Shown here: positions 11,386 through 21,050 of the stretch, one piece after another
Layout of the letters: every line of letters begins with the position of its first letter
Position numbering within the stretch: the first letter of the stretch is position 1
NCBI GenBank assembly: GCA_900169235.1
Contig: FWCC01000327.1
Coordinates: 62,001 to 126,000 of the forward strand
Reading direction: 5' to 3'
Length of the DNA: 64,000 nt
Origin: Zarea fungicola
Lineage: Eukaryota > Ascomycota > Sordariomycetes > Hypocreales > Cordycipitaceae
Notes under the pieces: model-generated
Told to the model about the DNA's origin: nothing
What the model saw: the letters and a program-made list of their open reading frames with translations, nothing else
The model's database searches: none
Made by a program: the position numbers and the translations under genes

Positions 11386-14300
11386 TCACCACTTGAAAGC
11401 TGCCTCTCTCACCCGATCCTCTACTTCGGCACTGCCATCGCGCCATTCCTCAATCAGCAGACTGAATGCCTCACATTGGCTAGATGAAGATTCGGCATGT
11501 AAAAGACCCTGTTCAACCGCCGCACCCAGTCGCGTCTTCATGTACTGAAATTCCATCTCGCTGCACCGCTCTACCGTGTCAAATAGGTCCACACCCGGTC
11601 CTGTAAATTTGAATCGAAATCCCTTGGCCTCGGAGCACAAGGTCAAAGGAACTTGATCTTTAAACTGTTCGAGCGTCAACTGCTGGAAGCTGCCCTGGAG
11701 CCGCCATTTAACCTCCTTGTACTTGGGCGTTCTCGTTTTGATGACTGAATAAAGCATAAGCACCGCTGGTTCACTCCGAGAGATGACTGGTTCACTCCGA
11801 GAGATGACTGGTTCACTCTGAGAAATGGTCGGTTCACTCTCGCCGTCGACTCTCCCTGCCGTGCTACCTGGAGCGTTTATAGTTGGCCTGGCTGAGCCGA
11901 TACCCGGAGACGATGAGCGATGCGAGGACAAGACGACCTCCTCGTCAGCCCCGGTATCCTCTGATACATACGCCTGGTATTTTCGTTTGGGTACCCTAGT
12001 AGCCCCATCATCGTTTGCTTGAACAGCAGGCATCGCTCGTGTCTGATCGGCCAGCAGCGGAGAAGCTTCCACGCGGGCAGATCCTGCACGTGTCTCAGGA
12101 CCATGGCTGTGAAGAAACTGTGGTTGAGGGAGCACATCGGCCTGTGGATGAGTAGCCTCCCTCTCTTGTATCCAGTAAGCCTGAGTGCTTGTTGGCAGAG
12201 CCGCTGGCCTGGCCGCTGGCCGAGCCGCATCCACATTTGCATCTGCCCACATCTGGAGAGTCGGTTCATGGGTACCCCTTGACTGCGCAGCCCTGTGCTC
12301 GGCAATCTGTGACCGAAATTGACAATCGTCTTGCTCAGCAGCACGGAAACGATTTCCTAGTAGCCAAGGGGTCTCAATCTCAGCAAACTGAATCTGAGAA
12401 TCCTGTGGAAAAGAAACCTGTCCATGAGAACTCTGCAGGGGACGACCTCTGACGTGTGGAACCTGTACAGGATATCCATGAATATGGTTAGGCTGGGTCT
12501 GGGGAGTCGTGTTCGGCTGGGTATTGGCATCTGGTGCCCAGGAAAAGGGCGCCTGAGGAACGTGGGGAGGGATGGCCTGCCAAGGGGGAGTCTGTGACCT
12601 AGGGTGCTGTGCCTGTAAAGTATGCAGCAGAGGAGCTCGCGACTGAGGTTCTTGTGGGTAGAACGTCTGCAAATGAGGGGCTTGAAAATAGGGAGCCGGT
12701 GTATGGGAGTCTTGCATTTGCACAGCTGGAGGATGGGCCGTCTGCAAATGAATATTTTGTAACGGTGGGACCGCCATATGTGGACTCTGTTTCTGGGGAC
12801 CTTGCGTCTGGCGAGCCTGAGTATGGGGAGTTTGTATATGAGCATGTGTCGTTTCAAAAAGCTGCATTCGGGGGAGTTGTATTGGCGGAACTTGTGCCTG
12901 CGCACCCTGCACTTGAGATGTTTGTGTCTGAGGATCTTGTGATTGAGCACCTGGAACATGAGCAATGGGACCATCAAGTACCGATGCAACACGACCTTCT
13001 GTCAAAGGACCTTGCGTCTGCGGAGCTAGAAAATCGTGGCCTGGAGACTGAAAAGCCTGTATCCGAGAACCCTGCGTCCGAGCTGCCTGTTGTCGTGGAT
13101 CTTGTGTCGGAGCAGCCACCTCCGGTGTTTGGCACGCTTCAGTCGTCTGTACCTGAGCAGGCTTGGCAGCCTGTGTCTGAGGGTATCGTGTCGGTGCATA
13201 TGAATTCTGCGGGGTTTGCAACTCTCCAGTGGTTAGCATCTCAGAAGCTTCGATTGCACATGTCTGGACAGTCTTGGCAGACAGCGTCTGAGCAGTCACA
13301 TCCACCCCTCGAGGCTGAGAATTCACAGCCGTCCATGTCGGCGTGGCTACCTCCGCTCGGATTTGTCTTGTGATGCATTCATTCACTGGCGCAGCAGGCG
13401 TATCGTCTTCATTCTCAACATCGGAGCAGTTTTGCGAGCCACCGCCTCGATTTTCTTGTTCCTCTGCCACTGTACAAGCCGCTGATACGGCAGCATCAAC
13501 GTCCACCTCACTTGAGCCGCCAGGGACCGCTCCATGACATCCTTGACGATTCCATTCGCAGTTGCCACATCGTGGAAAAAGCGACCCTCCGAGTACTGTG
13601 CACTCAGCAAAAGCGCCTTGGTTCTTTTGACAACAATGGCACCGCCGTGTTTGAACGACGCCGGTAGCTTGGATCATGACGCTCAGCCATCGTATTCCCT
13701 TTGTCTTGTTGACCTTGTAAATAGCGGCCAAGTCTCCGTCAGTAAACTTCCGACCTTGCCGAATCTTGACATTTCTCTGGATTGGTTTTGCAAGAATTGC
13801 CTCGACCGAGTCATTCCAGAGTTTAATCCTTCGCATGGAGCCGATGTTATGGCCCTCAGCATCAATGATTTTCACGACTGGCATAATCAAGTCGTCATTA
13901 GGCTCATGACCTGCCGGTTCCAGGGATTCAGAGGTATTTTGGCCTTGAAAAAGGTCATCATGAGAATCTAGCCTGGTGTAGGCCGCCGTATCTGCAACTG
14001 TTTCACCCAAGGTAACAGACCGCGCCGAGACAGTCTTTTGCTTCTGAGCACCTCGCGGTTCCTCAATGGACGAATGTGAAGCTGTCTCCGAATCTAACGG
14101 CCGTGAAGTTTGTACCCGTATCGTGTCTCCTATCGCCTCCTCCTCGTGAGTGTTGGCAGGCATACGCCCGGCACTTGCTGCCATGGTGGCCTGGCTGCTG
14201 CCCGCCGTCGAAGGGACGTCGCCATCGTCATCTGAAGCATCGGAACCTTTAGCTCTTGCATGCTCTGCCATCCCAACATGTTTGCGTTTTCGCAACAGTT

Positions 14301-15211
14301 GGCCGCCGGCTGCTATTCCGTCGTTGGTTGTCGACTCGTCCTCGGGGCGGTTACGCTCCACTGGCAAACCTGAGATGTTTGTGCCAGCCAATGAACCACA
14401 GTCTCTACTCTACGTTTTGATCAGCCAGTTGACACAAAATGGAAGAGTCTGAGACGGTACTCACCTGAGACGATGGAAGCTGGGGAGCTTTTCCGATCCT
14501 GCCAGGATCAAAACCTGATGGCTGTTGATTTGCTTCGTCAGGCTGCACTTCCCGTACTTCGGCATCGCACTCGTATTTCACAGATTTCTTATCGTTCTGG
14601 ATGAATGTCTGACCATGGTGGGTAGGAGCAGACTCCTGAGAGCCTTGATGGGAGGGGATCTCAATGGGATTCTCGCTAGATCCTAATGGACGGTCCGTTG
14701 TCGATGGCATTCCTTGTGGACGTTGATAGTTGTAGCGCTGGTTCCGGTTTGCTCTGATATTGATCCTATAGAAGAACTGCATCATGAGTCCGATAATGCT
14801 ATGCAAAGTCAGAATATGCCAAGGCAGCAACAGGAGAGGAATCATTACACACCGTATCATGTCTACTGTAAACTGGAGTTTGTTGTGGTTGGGATGCGTC
14901 GGGTCATTTGGCCAGTAGGTGCTGCCACCATCATGGTTTGGAAAGAACCAGGCTTCAGTTAGTTCGGCAAGTCCTGCTCTATGTTCCGCACTCTCCCAGC
15001 ACAGGAGCTCGGTGCCTTTGACGCCAGATCTGGAGATGAAGTCGCGTAAAAAGATTCGAGTATCCATTCCGAACGCCAAAACGCGCTCTAAAGTAGTGTC
15101 ATGATAGTCAAGCGCTCTTCGCAGCTTATCAAGACTGAGCACGCGAGACGCAGCCTCTGGAACCGCGACGGCAGAGAGATTTGGCTTGGGACATATGTTG
15201 GAGATATCCAT
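11386..15211 (-). CDS. Large Gln/Pro-repeat protein with Cys-rich (DUF3716-like) module
   Basis: Three exons on the minus strand (15211-14853, 14798-14465, 14409-11386) give 1,238 residues. The first intron is 54 nt and in frame (CTGAC branch). If retained it would add a false hydrophobic segment. The second intron is 55 nt, GTGAGT..CGTAG, and joins two long open frames. Order: an N-terminal domain of about 120 residues; a linker; a globular part ending in a C-x2-C...C...C-x2-C...C cluster (CHCCQK..CGNCEW..GC), resembling DUF3716 of fungal proteins; about 285 residues of pentapeptide repeat rich in Gln and Pro; four 7-residue SEPVISR units; and a charged C-terminal domain. No signal peptide or membrane helix remains after splicing. 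It may be a nuclear or chromatin-associated protein, but function is unknown. It sits between two inverted MITEs. Confidence 0.7.
11766..11849 (-). repeat. 21-bp tandem repeat, four units
   Basis: Units starting at 11766, 11787, 11808 and 11829 encode SEPAV.., SEPVISR, SEPVISR and SEPTISQ in the gene above. The middle two are identical, so the expansion is recent. Confidence 0.85.
12440..13300 (-). repeat. Degenerate 15-bp (pentapeptide) minisatellite
   Basis: In the protein the units fall into pentads with consensus x-P-x-x-Q (examples GAQAQ, VPPIQ, LPRMQ, TPHTQ, GPQKQ, APHLQ, TFYPQ). The 15-nt period keeps other frames open, which is why long open frames appear on the opposite strand (12609-13373) and in a second minus frame (12357-12992). 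Confidence 0.8.
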
Positions 15212-16026
15212 GGCGTATATGGGGGAGATTTTTTTTGATCAATCTTTGCATTGTTATGGTTTTTTTTTGTCCTCAACTGCTGGCCAACAACTATACCAGC
15301 ACTGGATATCACGTTGGCGCGATGCGAGGGCGGCTGACGGTCCATTGACTGGCAATTCACCAGGAACTTGGAGTGCCAGAGACTTCCCAGCTGAAAGCTG
15401 CATTGTTTTAGGGGTATGCAAGTTGTGCTGAATCTGGCAATAGGTGCGTGCATAGCTGAGTGCCCAGGCAGCACTTGCAGAATCATTGGACAAGGCTGGT
15501 CCAGTTCTGGCCGCCACAGTCTGCACAAGCACGGGGTCGAACATGGGTTGGCAACCCTCCTGTTGAAATTATTGGACCAAAACAACAATAAAGTACATGG
15601 GAAGGAGAAAAGAGGAAAGAGAGGAAAGAAAGTACTCATGCAAAACAGAAAAGTCAACACCATGATTAATCTAGCCCTGAAACTGCGGGCTTTTTCCACG
15701 GGCCATGTCGAGTCCAAGTGGCTAGCGAGTGAGGCTGGGCATGGCGATGAGAGTTGAAGGTTTATCCGTAGACCACTATAGCAGACCTGCCTGATTATAG
15801 GGCGGGGCATGATTCTCAGTCTTTCTGGGTACATTGACGCGCTTTTCCGCGACGGACGAGGCGAACAGCCCCTCTACCACAATCCAGGCGAGCATGGGCA
15901 ACAAGTACAAACTTGACTGGGATCGCTGAGCCAGAACCGGTCCCACAAATCTCAGCTTTACACTCGTGGGGTATCATTCTGAAGAGCTGGGTGGGGTTAT
16001 TACGGGCCATTGTACCTGCCTTTGTC
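15212..16026. other. 5' flank of the repeat-protein gene
   Basis: A minus-strand frame at 15254-15544 (96 codons) could be leader or a small exon, but no family, signal or convincing splice site supports it. No other gene is recognised. Confidence 0.4.
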
Positions 16027-16247
16027 CACTGCGACCCCTGAAAGATCGCAGTGAAGGTACCTAACAAGGGCCTAATAGACCAATAAAATGATCTGAAGTT
16101 ATGCAATAATGGAGAATTTAGTACAGATTAGTACATGTCTCACTGATCAAACAAGGTGGAGATTAGTGTATTTATATGTACCTTACGGTATTATTTTATG
16201 AAAACTGGGGCAAGTACTCTCACTACGATCTTCCAGTGTTTGTAGTG
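16027..16247. mobile_element. 221-bp MITE, copy 2 (inverted relative to copy 1)
   Basis: It matches copy 1 (10756-10975) along its length in reverse complement, including the CCTGAAAGATCG end, the GATCATTTTATTGGTC stretch and the TAATACC/GGTATTATTTTATG segment. The ends have drifted (CACTGCG on the left, GTAGTG on the right). TA is seen only on the right side. Confidence 0.8.
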
Positions 16248-16499
16248 TACAGATAGGAATCAGCCGAAGCCATCACTTTCTCCAATTAAGGGCACCAAGA
16301 CAAGCTGCTGCTTTACAGCGCCGAGAAAGAAGCGAGATGAAATCGTCCATTCTACAAAAACAACACAACACAAGCTTTTAACGTCACATCTTCTATTTGA
16401 GAGAGCTCATTTTAACATGAGATGCTGCTGCCTGCCTTTACGGCGTGGTATGTCTGCTGCCATCTTCTGAAACGGTGGCGTCGAGATGAAGTGGAGACG
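16248..16499. other. Intergenic between MITE and repeat block
   Basis: No gene recognised. The stretch leads into the repeat block at 16500. Confidence 0.4.
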
Positions 16500-16700
16500 C
16501 GAAATTTTACCAACACAGCCGTGCTGGTATTTAGAACAGGATCCTGGCTAGTGGAGGCAACGACGCCAACCTTTGTGCGAGTGCTGGTGGTGGGTTCCGT
16601 GTTGTTTTGCTGGAATTACGGGGCTCCCCAACCTTCCTGTACAAGGCAGATTTGTACGGGAGGGTTAAAGTTTCTATTGAGCATGATATTACGCAGCTAA
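16500..16700. repeat. Dispersed block A, left part (pairs with 23086-23287)
   Basis: Shared words in order: GAATTTC/GAAATTTT, CCTGG/CCCTG, TTGTGCGAGTGC, GTGGGTTCCGTG, CTGTTTTG/TTGTTTTG, TTGTACG, GCATGAT, CAGCTAA. No open frame covers it. Confidence 0.55.
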
Positions 16701-17745
16701 CTACGCTTCACATCGGACATCGACACCTCTCGCGCAGGATATAGCGCCAGCGGTGTTATATGATCTCAAGCCTTGTCTTACAAAAACGTAGGGATTTTAA
16801 TATAGAACGCTGTCATTGCTGAGGCTAAAATATTAGGTTTTCTCTATATGCAAGTTCTAGCAGTAAATGCAGGTCAAGGCGCGCTACCTTGAAGATTCTA
16901 AAAATCAAGAAAAGGGAACGCAGCTACAAGTTCCGAGCCAGAGTCCACGTTCCCATACTTGGTTATCCTGACGCCCCTCCCACTCAAATCTGAGCGGCCC
17001 CGGCATGCACAGTGTCGCAGTAATTGCTATTAATACTGGCAAGAGAAGCCCGAGTTTCTGCTCCCTTAAATTTTGACATGCTAGCGAGCCCTATTGTCAT
17101 TCAAGTCTAGGAAGCGGTCAGTCGCTCCCGCCCTTCAAGAAGCAAATAGCGTAGGTTTGTGTAGGGGAAAAGGTCTATAAGTAGGGTGAATATGGCTTGT
17201 AATAAATATCTTCCCATTACCTTTTATAACTACCAAATGTCTCGTTCCCAGGAATCTGGCTGCCTAGGAGCAATAAGTTCTGGCACTGCCATGTAAGTTC
17301 GCCTGCCAAAACCTAATGGCTACCTGCTACATATGCCAAGCAAAGACAAAGACGTCCACAGAGCAAAAAATACTGACGAGCTTGAATTTAATTACTACAG
17401 GCAGAGCCCCATGGAGCGGTTTCTAGGAGAGCTTTACGATGACCATGTCGCCAACATAGCGCCGTCCACCACAACCGAAGATGACAGCTGGAGCACGGCT
17501 GCTGTGGCTGATAACGAGGACTTGGAGCAGCGATAGTTAAAGTTATAGCAGCTGAAATGTCTCTGGCAGCTCATAATACTACCTCGACTTCAAAACAATA
17601 CTCTTTTGCATTACTTACTGAATCTGGTCGTGCCTGTTGTAGATCGTCATTTGTCGTTGTAAGATCTATCCATTCTTCTCATAGTGTCGCATCTGTCTTC
17701 CTTGGCCCCTAGTTGCCATGGATAGGCAAAACTTAAGATGTGTTG
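16701..17745. mobile_element. 1.04-kb segment inserted in block A relative to block B
   Basis: Block B (23086-23448) is continuous across this point, with only about 8 nt between the two matching parts, whereas block A is interrupted by 1,045 nt. The inserted DNA carries the small spliced open frame at 17237-17536. No terminal repeats are obvious, so it is either an insertion here or a deletion in B. Confidence 0.4.
17237..17536 (+). CDS. Possible small hypothetical protein, spliced
   Basis: Two exons, 17237-17292 and 17341-17536, with a 48-nt candidate intron (GTAAGT, CTAAT branch, CCAAG end) would give 83 residues. The splice keeps the frame: the join reads through GTAIKDKDVHRAKN into an acidic C-terminus. 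No domain, signal peptide or membrane segment is visible. The frame lies inside the 1.04-kb insertion. It may be noise; the consensus donor and branch are the only support. Confidence 0.3.
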
Positions 17746-17899
17746 GCATCCGCAACTTCGTATAGCTAATTGATGCTTACGGAAAGGGGGTCAGTCAATG
17801 AGTGGCTGGCATTCCTTGCTCAGTTACGCAGAGAAAGCACTGGAAGCGACGCAAATAGTGAAAGCCAATATCTACGCTAAAGAATGATCAAGATAGGTG
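17746..17899. repeat. Dispersed block A, right part (pairs with 23296-23448)
   Basis: Shared words in order: GCATCC, GTATA, AATGAG, CGGCTGGC/TGGCTGGC, AAAGC, GAAGCGAC, AATAG, GAGCCAA/AAGCCAA, TATCTACGCTAAAG/GATCTACGCTAAAG, GATTAGGACAGG/GATCAAGATAGG. Confidence 0.55.
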
Positions 17900-18047
17900 A
17901 ACCTCTACTTGTGGAGGCAACTTCATCGTCTCCGTGAATAACTTGTTTAGACACCAATAGTTCTCTTTCTAGCAAGCGGGGTGCGCTACGAGGTTTGCTG
18001 CCCAGATACCATATTTCTTCGTAGTTTCAGATGGAGTGTAACAGTAC

Positions 18048-18132
18048 CATTACGCATTGCGCTAAATGAAGTCTTTGTAAACTTCTTTATTTATACATTT
18101 CCTTGTGGCTTGTCCATCATTGCCTCACGTCA
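18048..18132. repeat. Dispersed block, copy 2 (pairs with 10447-10543)
   Basis: See 10447-10543. Both copies have the same orientation, are diverged and are noncoding. Confidence 0.4.
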
Positions 18133-18446
18133 CTCGATAGTGGACTGGCCGGTAATGGTGAAACGTTTCGTAAAAGTCGAAATCTAGAATCATTTATAAT
18201 TTGCCGAAAAGTTGTTACCTAGTTCCAGGCCTAATTTCTGACGATGGTGCGGCTTCTGTCTATATGGCTATCAAATATGAGCGCCCAACCCTCAGTTCAG
18301 GCCGCTGTACGCTACATGCTATAATCGCCGCTTGCAGGCTACCTATAATAATATATTATATGTTGGCTCATACTTTGTTTTCTGTAGTCTCTATTTTTTG
18401 GTAACGATCACTAATAGTTACAAAGCACGGTAATAAATGGAGTAGG

Positions 18447-18700
18447 TATGCTGTTGGTAACTTGATGATATTAAAAATCTAGCTGCGGCAGGGCAAGGAA
18501 CTCCCCCTCTATATACAGTAAATCAGAAGGCATGAAAAGATGACAACAAACAGGTAAAATTCTCTACAGCTGCCGTGATGACCTTGAATCCAGGGTAGGG
18601 CAGGCTGCCGTCGGTCACTGTGTTGACCAACGGAAGCCTGCAGTAGGAATCAGGCTTCGCTAGATACTCTGCTTGACTTGAGTCAGCAGTCACAACACTA
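18447..18700 (-). repeat. LTR-like dispersed repeat, copy 2 (longest)
   Basis: Read on the minus strand it starts near TGTTGTGACTGC. It passes a CCGTTGGTC..GACCGACGGCAGC segment shared with 36082-36115, then a TGTATATAGAGGGGGAGTTCC promoter-like run shared with 5007-5080 and 43497-43575. The layout is that of a solo LTR, but no clear CA end or target duplication was found. Confidence 0.45.
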
Positions 18701-19895
18701 TTTCTATAAATAGAGTTACTACGGATTATAACGAGAAGAAGAAGAACTCCTATAGCTCAATATTAGGCTGACCGACTATCAGTAAGACCGACCAGCTGGA
18801 TTCTCCCATGACCTTAGATAGAGACAACAATCAAATCACCAGCACCAGCCCTGGACCAACGTGAAATGCGACATTGGCTACAGCCACTAATAATTGTATC
18901 TTGACACATTTAGAAGATGTAGCTGCTAATAAGTCTACTTCTATAGAGGCAGCAAATCAAGCGACCACCAGTTCTCCCCTATGCGCTAAATCCACCACTG
19001 TAAAGTTCAATGAAAGAGAAATGTACGGGTTGCCTAGCGGAAAGGAATTATCGCTGGCTGGTCAAAGGTAACTCCCAGACAGCGAGCTGCTATATACATC
19101 ATTCCCCCCATGTGACTGCCTTGTCTTCCGCCTCTTCCTAGCTAGGCACCTGACAACCACTCTTGCTGGGCATTTAACGATTTCCGCGGCTACTTGTACT
19201 AGAAGCACTCCTAGGACTGGCTTAGCACCCGGTACCACGAGCGATATCTTTGCAAACAGTGGTGAGCAATAGACTGCCAAAGAAAAAGCAACAGTAACTG
19301 GTACTACTATTTGTGTCCTTAGCGGCAGCACACTGTGAGGTGTGGCAATGTCCGTGGTCTCTGCTGTCGATATGGAAGATGGCGGCGCTGCTAAAGGGCT
19401 CATTAAACAAGCAGCAGCTATAGTTGTATGAAGATTCGGTGTGTTGGGTTATAATACATTTGATACCCTAAATGAGCCTCCATTGGCCTTGCTATGCTTA
19501 GTGTTGGACGCGTGACGCCCAACACACGTGGTGATGCACCCGAGCGTGGCGTCACATTATTGAAAGGCCAAGGCTCTATTCTTGCGACTGTTCCGGGTAT
19601 TCTGGAAAATCGTTCGCTTGAACGGGGATTTAGGTGGAGGTCGGCTTAAATGACGGTTCTAGTTGGTTTATGGAAGAACACATAGGGGTATAAACAGATG
19701 CTTTTTATATAGTATGTATATAGTAATTGCAGAAATTAATTAAGACATCATTTTCCGCATTCCATATGTATGGAATAGGAGTATCATACGCGGAAAGTTT
19801 CGTAAAAATACACGCTTCCTTTCGTACGGTATGTGGCGTATGAATGAAAGCCTAGGTTCATCGATGGGTCCTCGCAGTCAGCGAGCTGCGCAAAT
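18701..19895. other. Repeat-rich intergenic DNA, no gene recognised
   Basis: Plus-strand frames at 18874-19071 and minus-strand frames at 19062-19410 have no family features. The stretch includes the small inverted-repeat unit at 19442-19524. The last 300 bp are AT-rich. Confidence 0.4.
19442..19524. repeat. 83-bp unit with TGTTGGG/CCCAACA ends
   Basis: The unit begins TGTTGGG and ends CCCAACA; including flanking bases the inverted arms extend to GTGTGTTGGG. The right end also folds on itself (GTGTTGG..CCAACAC). It could be a tiny TIR element or LTR ends brought together. Confidence 0.35.
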
Positions 19896-21050
19896 CTAAG
19901 AGAGATCCTCCGAACTCAAAAAACCTCGTCGATATAGTGCCTCTGCCACTGGATAAACAGCTCGAGCAAAGTTACTGCCCCGCTGCAGGACATATCGTGG
20001 AGTAATATCTTCGAATCCATTGGGCTGCGCCCCCGAGCGGCCTGGCTTAAAGGCGTGGAGAAGATATGTCCTTGACCAGTCTGTAGCCCATGGAAAGTGA
20101 GTAATTGCGTTGCGCAGGCTTGCCGGGGAGGGCAAAGAACTTTCTTCAAGACTCTCTGTCAAATTTAACGCGGCCTCATTGTGAACCTCAAATAGGCTAT
20201 TACAATCTGCCGCATTCCAACTGCCTGGTGCAAATGCGTGTCGTTCCATTATTAAAATCTCCCCTGCTTCCGGAACCAGTCGCTCAGACACCCGTGTAAG
20301 AACTTGGTTGCTATGAGTGGTCCAAGCACCATCATACACAATGTTCATTTCTTCAGACCATGCTTTAATCATTTTACTCCCACTGCTCGATAGGAAAGTA
20401 CCGCTGTTGAGTTCCCCTTCAAACTGGCGGCCAGCGACAGCTTGAAATCCACTTTGGCGAAGCACGGCCATGTCTCGTAGTGCGTAAGCATCGAAGTCAA
20501 TATAAACTCCTCCATACCTGCGTATGGCCTCAACTCTGATAAAGTCGGACTTGTGCTCCATAAGCGTGATTGGCTGGCCGTTCCCAGCATGTGTCGGTAC
20601 GATAACTGGGATTATTTGAATCTCCGGTAAGGTGAATATCATGCGGCTCCATTTCCCTGATGCCCCGCGACGGGCTCGGTTGATCGTCTCTTCCGCAGCA
20701 TTCGTGTGCAGATATATCGCATCGGGATGCCAGTAGTACAACGCCGAGTATATGGACAGGAAGTCGGCGAAGTGGAATTTTATCTCGTTCGTAGGGTCTT
20801 CGAGAATATAGACAAAGTTTGCAAGGTTTGGAATGGAGACCCCAATCGGAAGTGAGGGTTCTTTTGGAATCGAGGGCTCTTGGTGGCTTGAAGTCATAAA
20901 CTTTCGATCGGTGAAACCAAGAGATTTGGTGCCAAGTTCATTATGGAAGATGTACCAAATGAGTAATAACGTAAGCACCGTACAAGCAAAGGTGTACTGC
21001 CATGCTCGGCGGAACAAAAAACCCCAAGACCACCCCATAGCCTTGGACAT
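19896..21050 (-). CDS. Glycosyltransferase family 32-like type II membrane protein
   Basis: Intronless, 384 residues. A short basic N-terminus is followed by one membrane helix at about residues 17-36 (FACTVLTLLLIWYIF), the signal-anchor layout of Golgi glycosyltransferases. The catalytic region has the DXD sugar-nucleotide/metal motif: HKSDFIRVEAIRRYGGVYID with D185-F-D187, the hallmark of GT32 proteins such as Och1-type mannosyltransferases and their capsule/sphingolipid relatives. A later WTTHSNQVL stretch and a His-rich region complete the domain. The likely role is transfer of mannose or another hexose in the Golgi lumen; donor and acceptor are unknown. It stands alone between repeat-rich flanks. 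Confidence 0.85.
   Translation of the reverse strand: MSKAMGWSWGFLFRRAWQYTFACTVLTLLLIWYIFHNELGTKSLGFTDRKFMTSSHQEPSIPKEPSLPIGVSIPNLANFVYILEDPTNEIKFHFADFLSIYSALYYWHPDAIYLHTNAAEETINRARRGASGKWSRMIFTLPEIQIIPVIVPTHAGNGQPITLMEHKSDFIRVEAIRRYGGVYIDFDAYALRDMAVLRQSGFQAVAGRQFEGELNSGTFLSSSGSKMIKAWSEEMNIVYDGAWTTHSNQVLTRVSERLVPEAGEILIMERHAFAPGSWNAADCNSLFEVHNEAALNLTESLEESSLPSPASLRNAITHFPWATDWSRTYLLHAFKPGRSGAQPNGFEDITPRYVLQRGSNFARAVYPVAEALYRRGFLSSEDLS

Noticed and set aside
12609..13373. 254-codon plus-strand open frame as a separate gene
   Set aside because: It lies wholly antisense within the 15-bp repeat of the larger gene, and its openness is explained by the repeat period. Kept only as a finding.
14799..14852. 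Transmembrane helix in the repeat protein
   Set aside because: The hydrophobic codons coincide with a canonical 54-nt intron.
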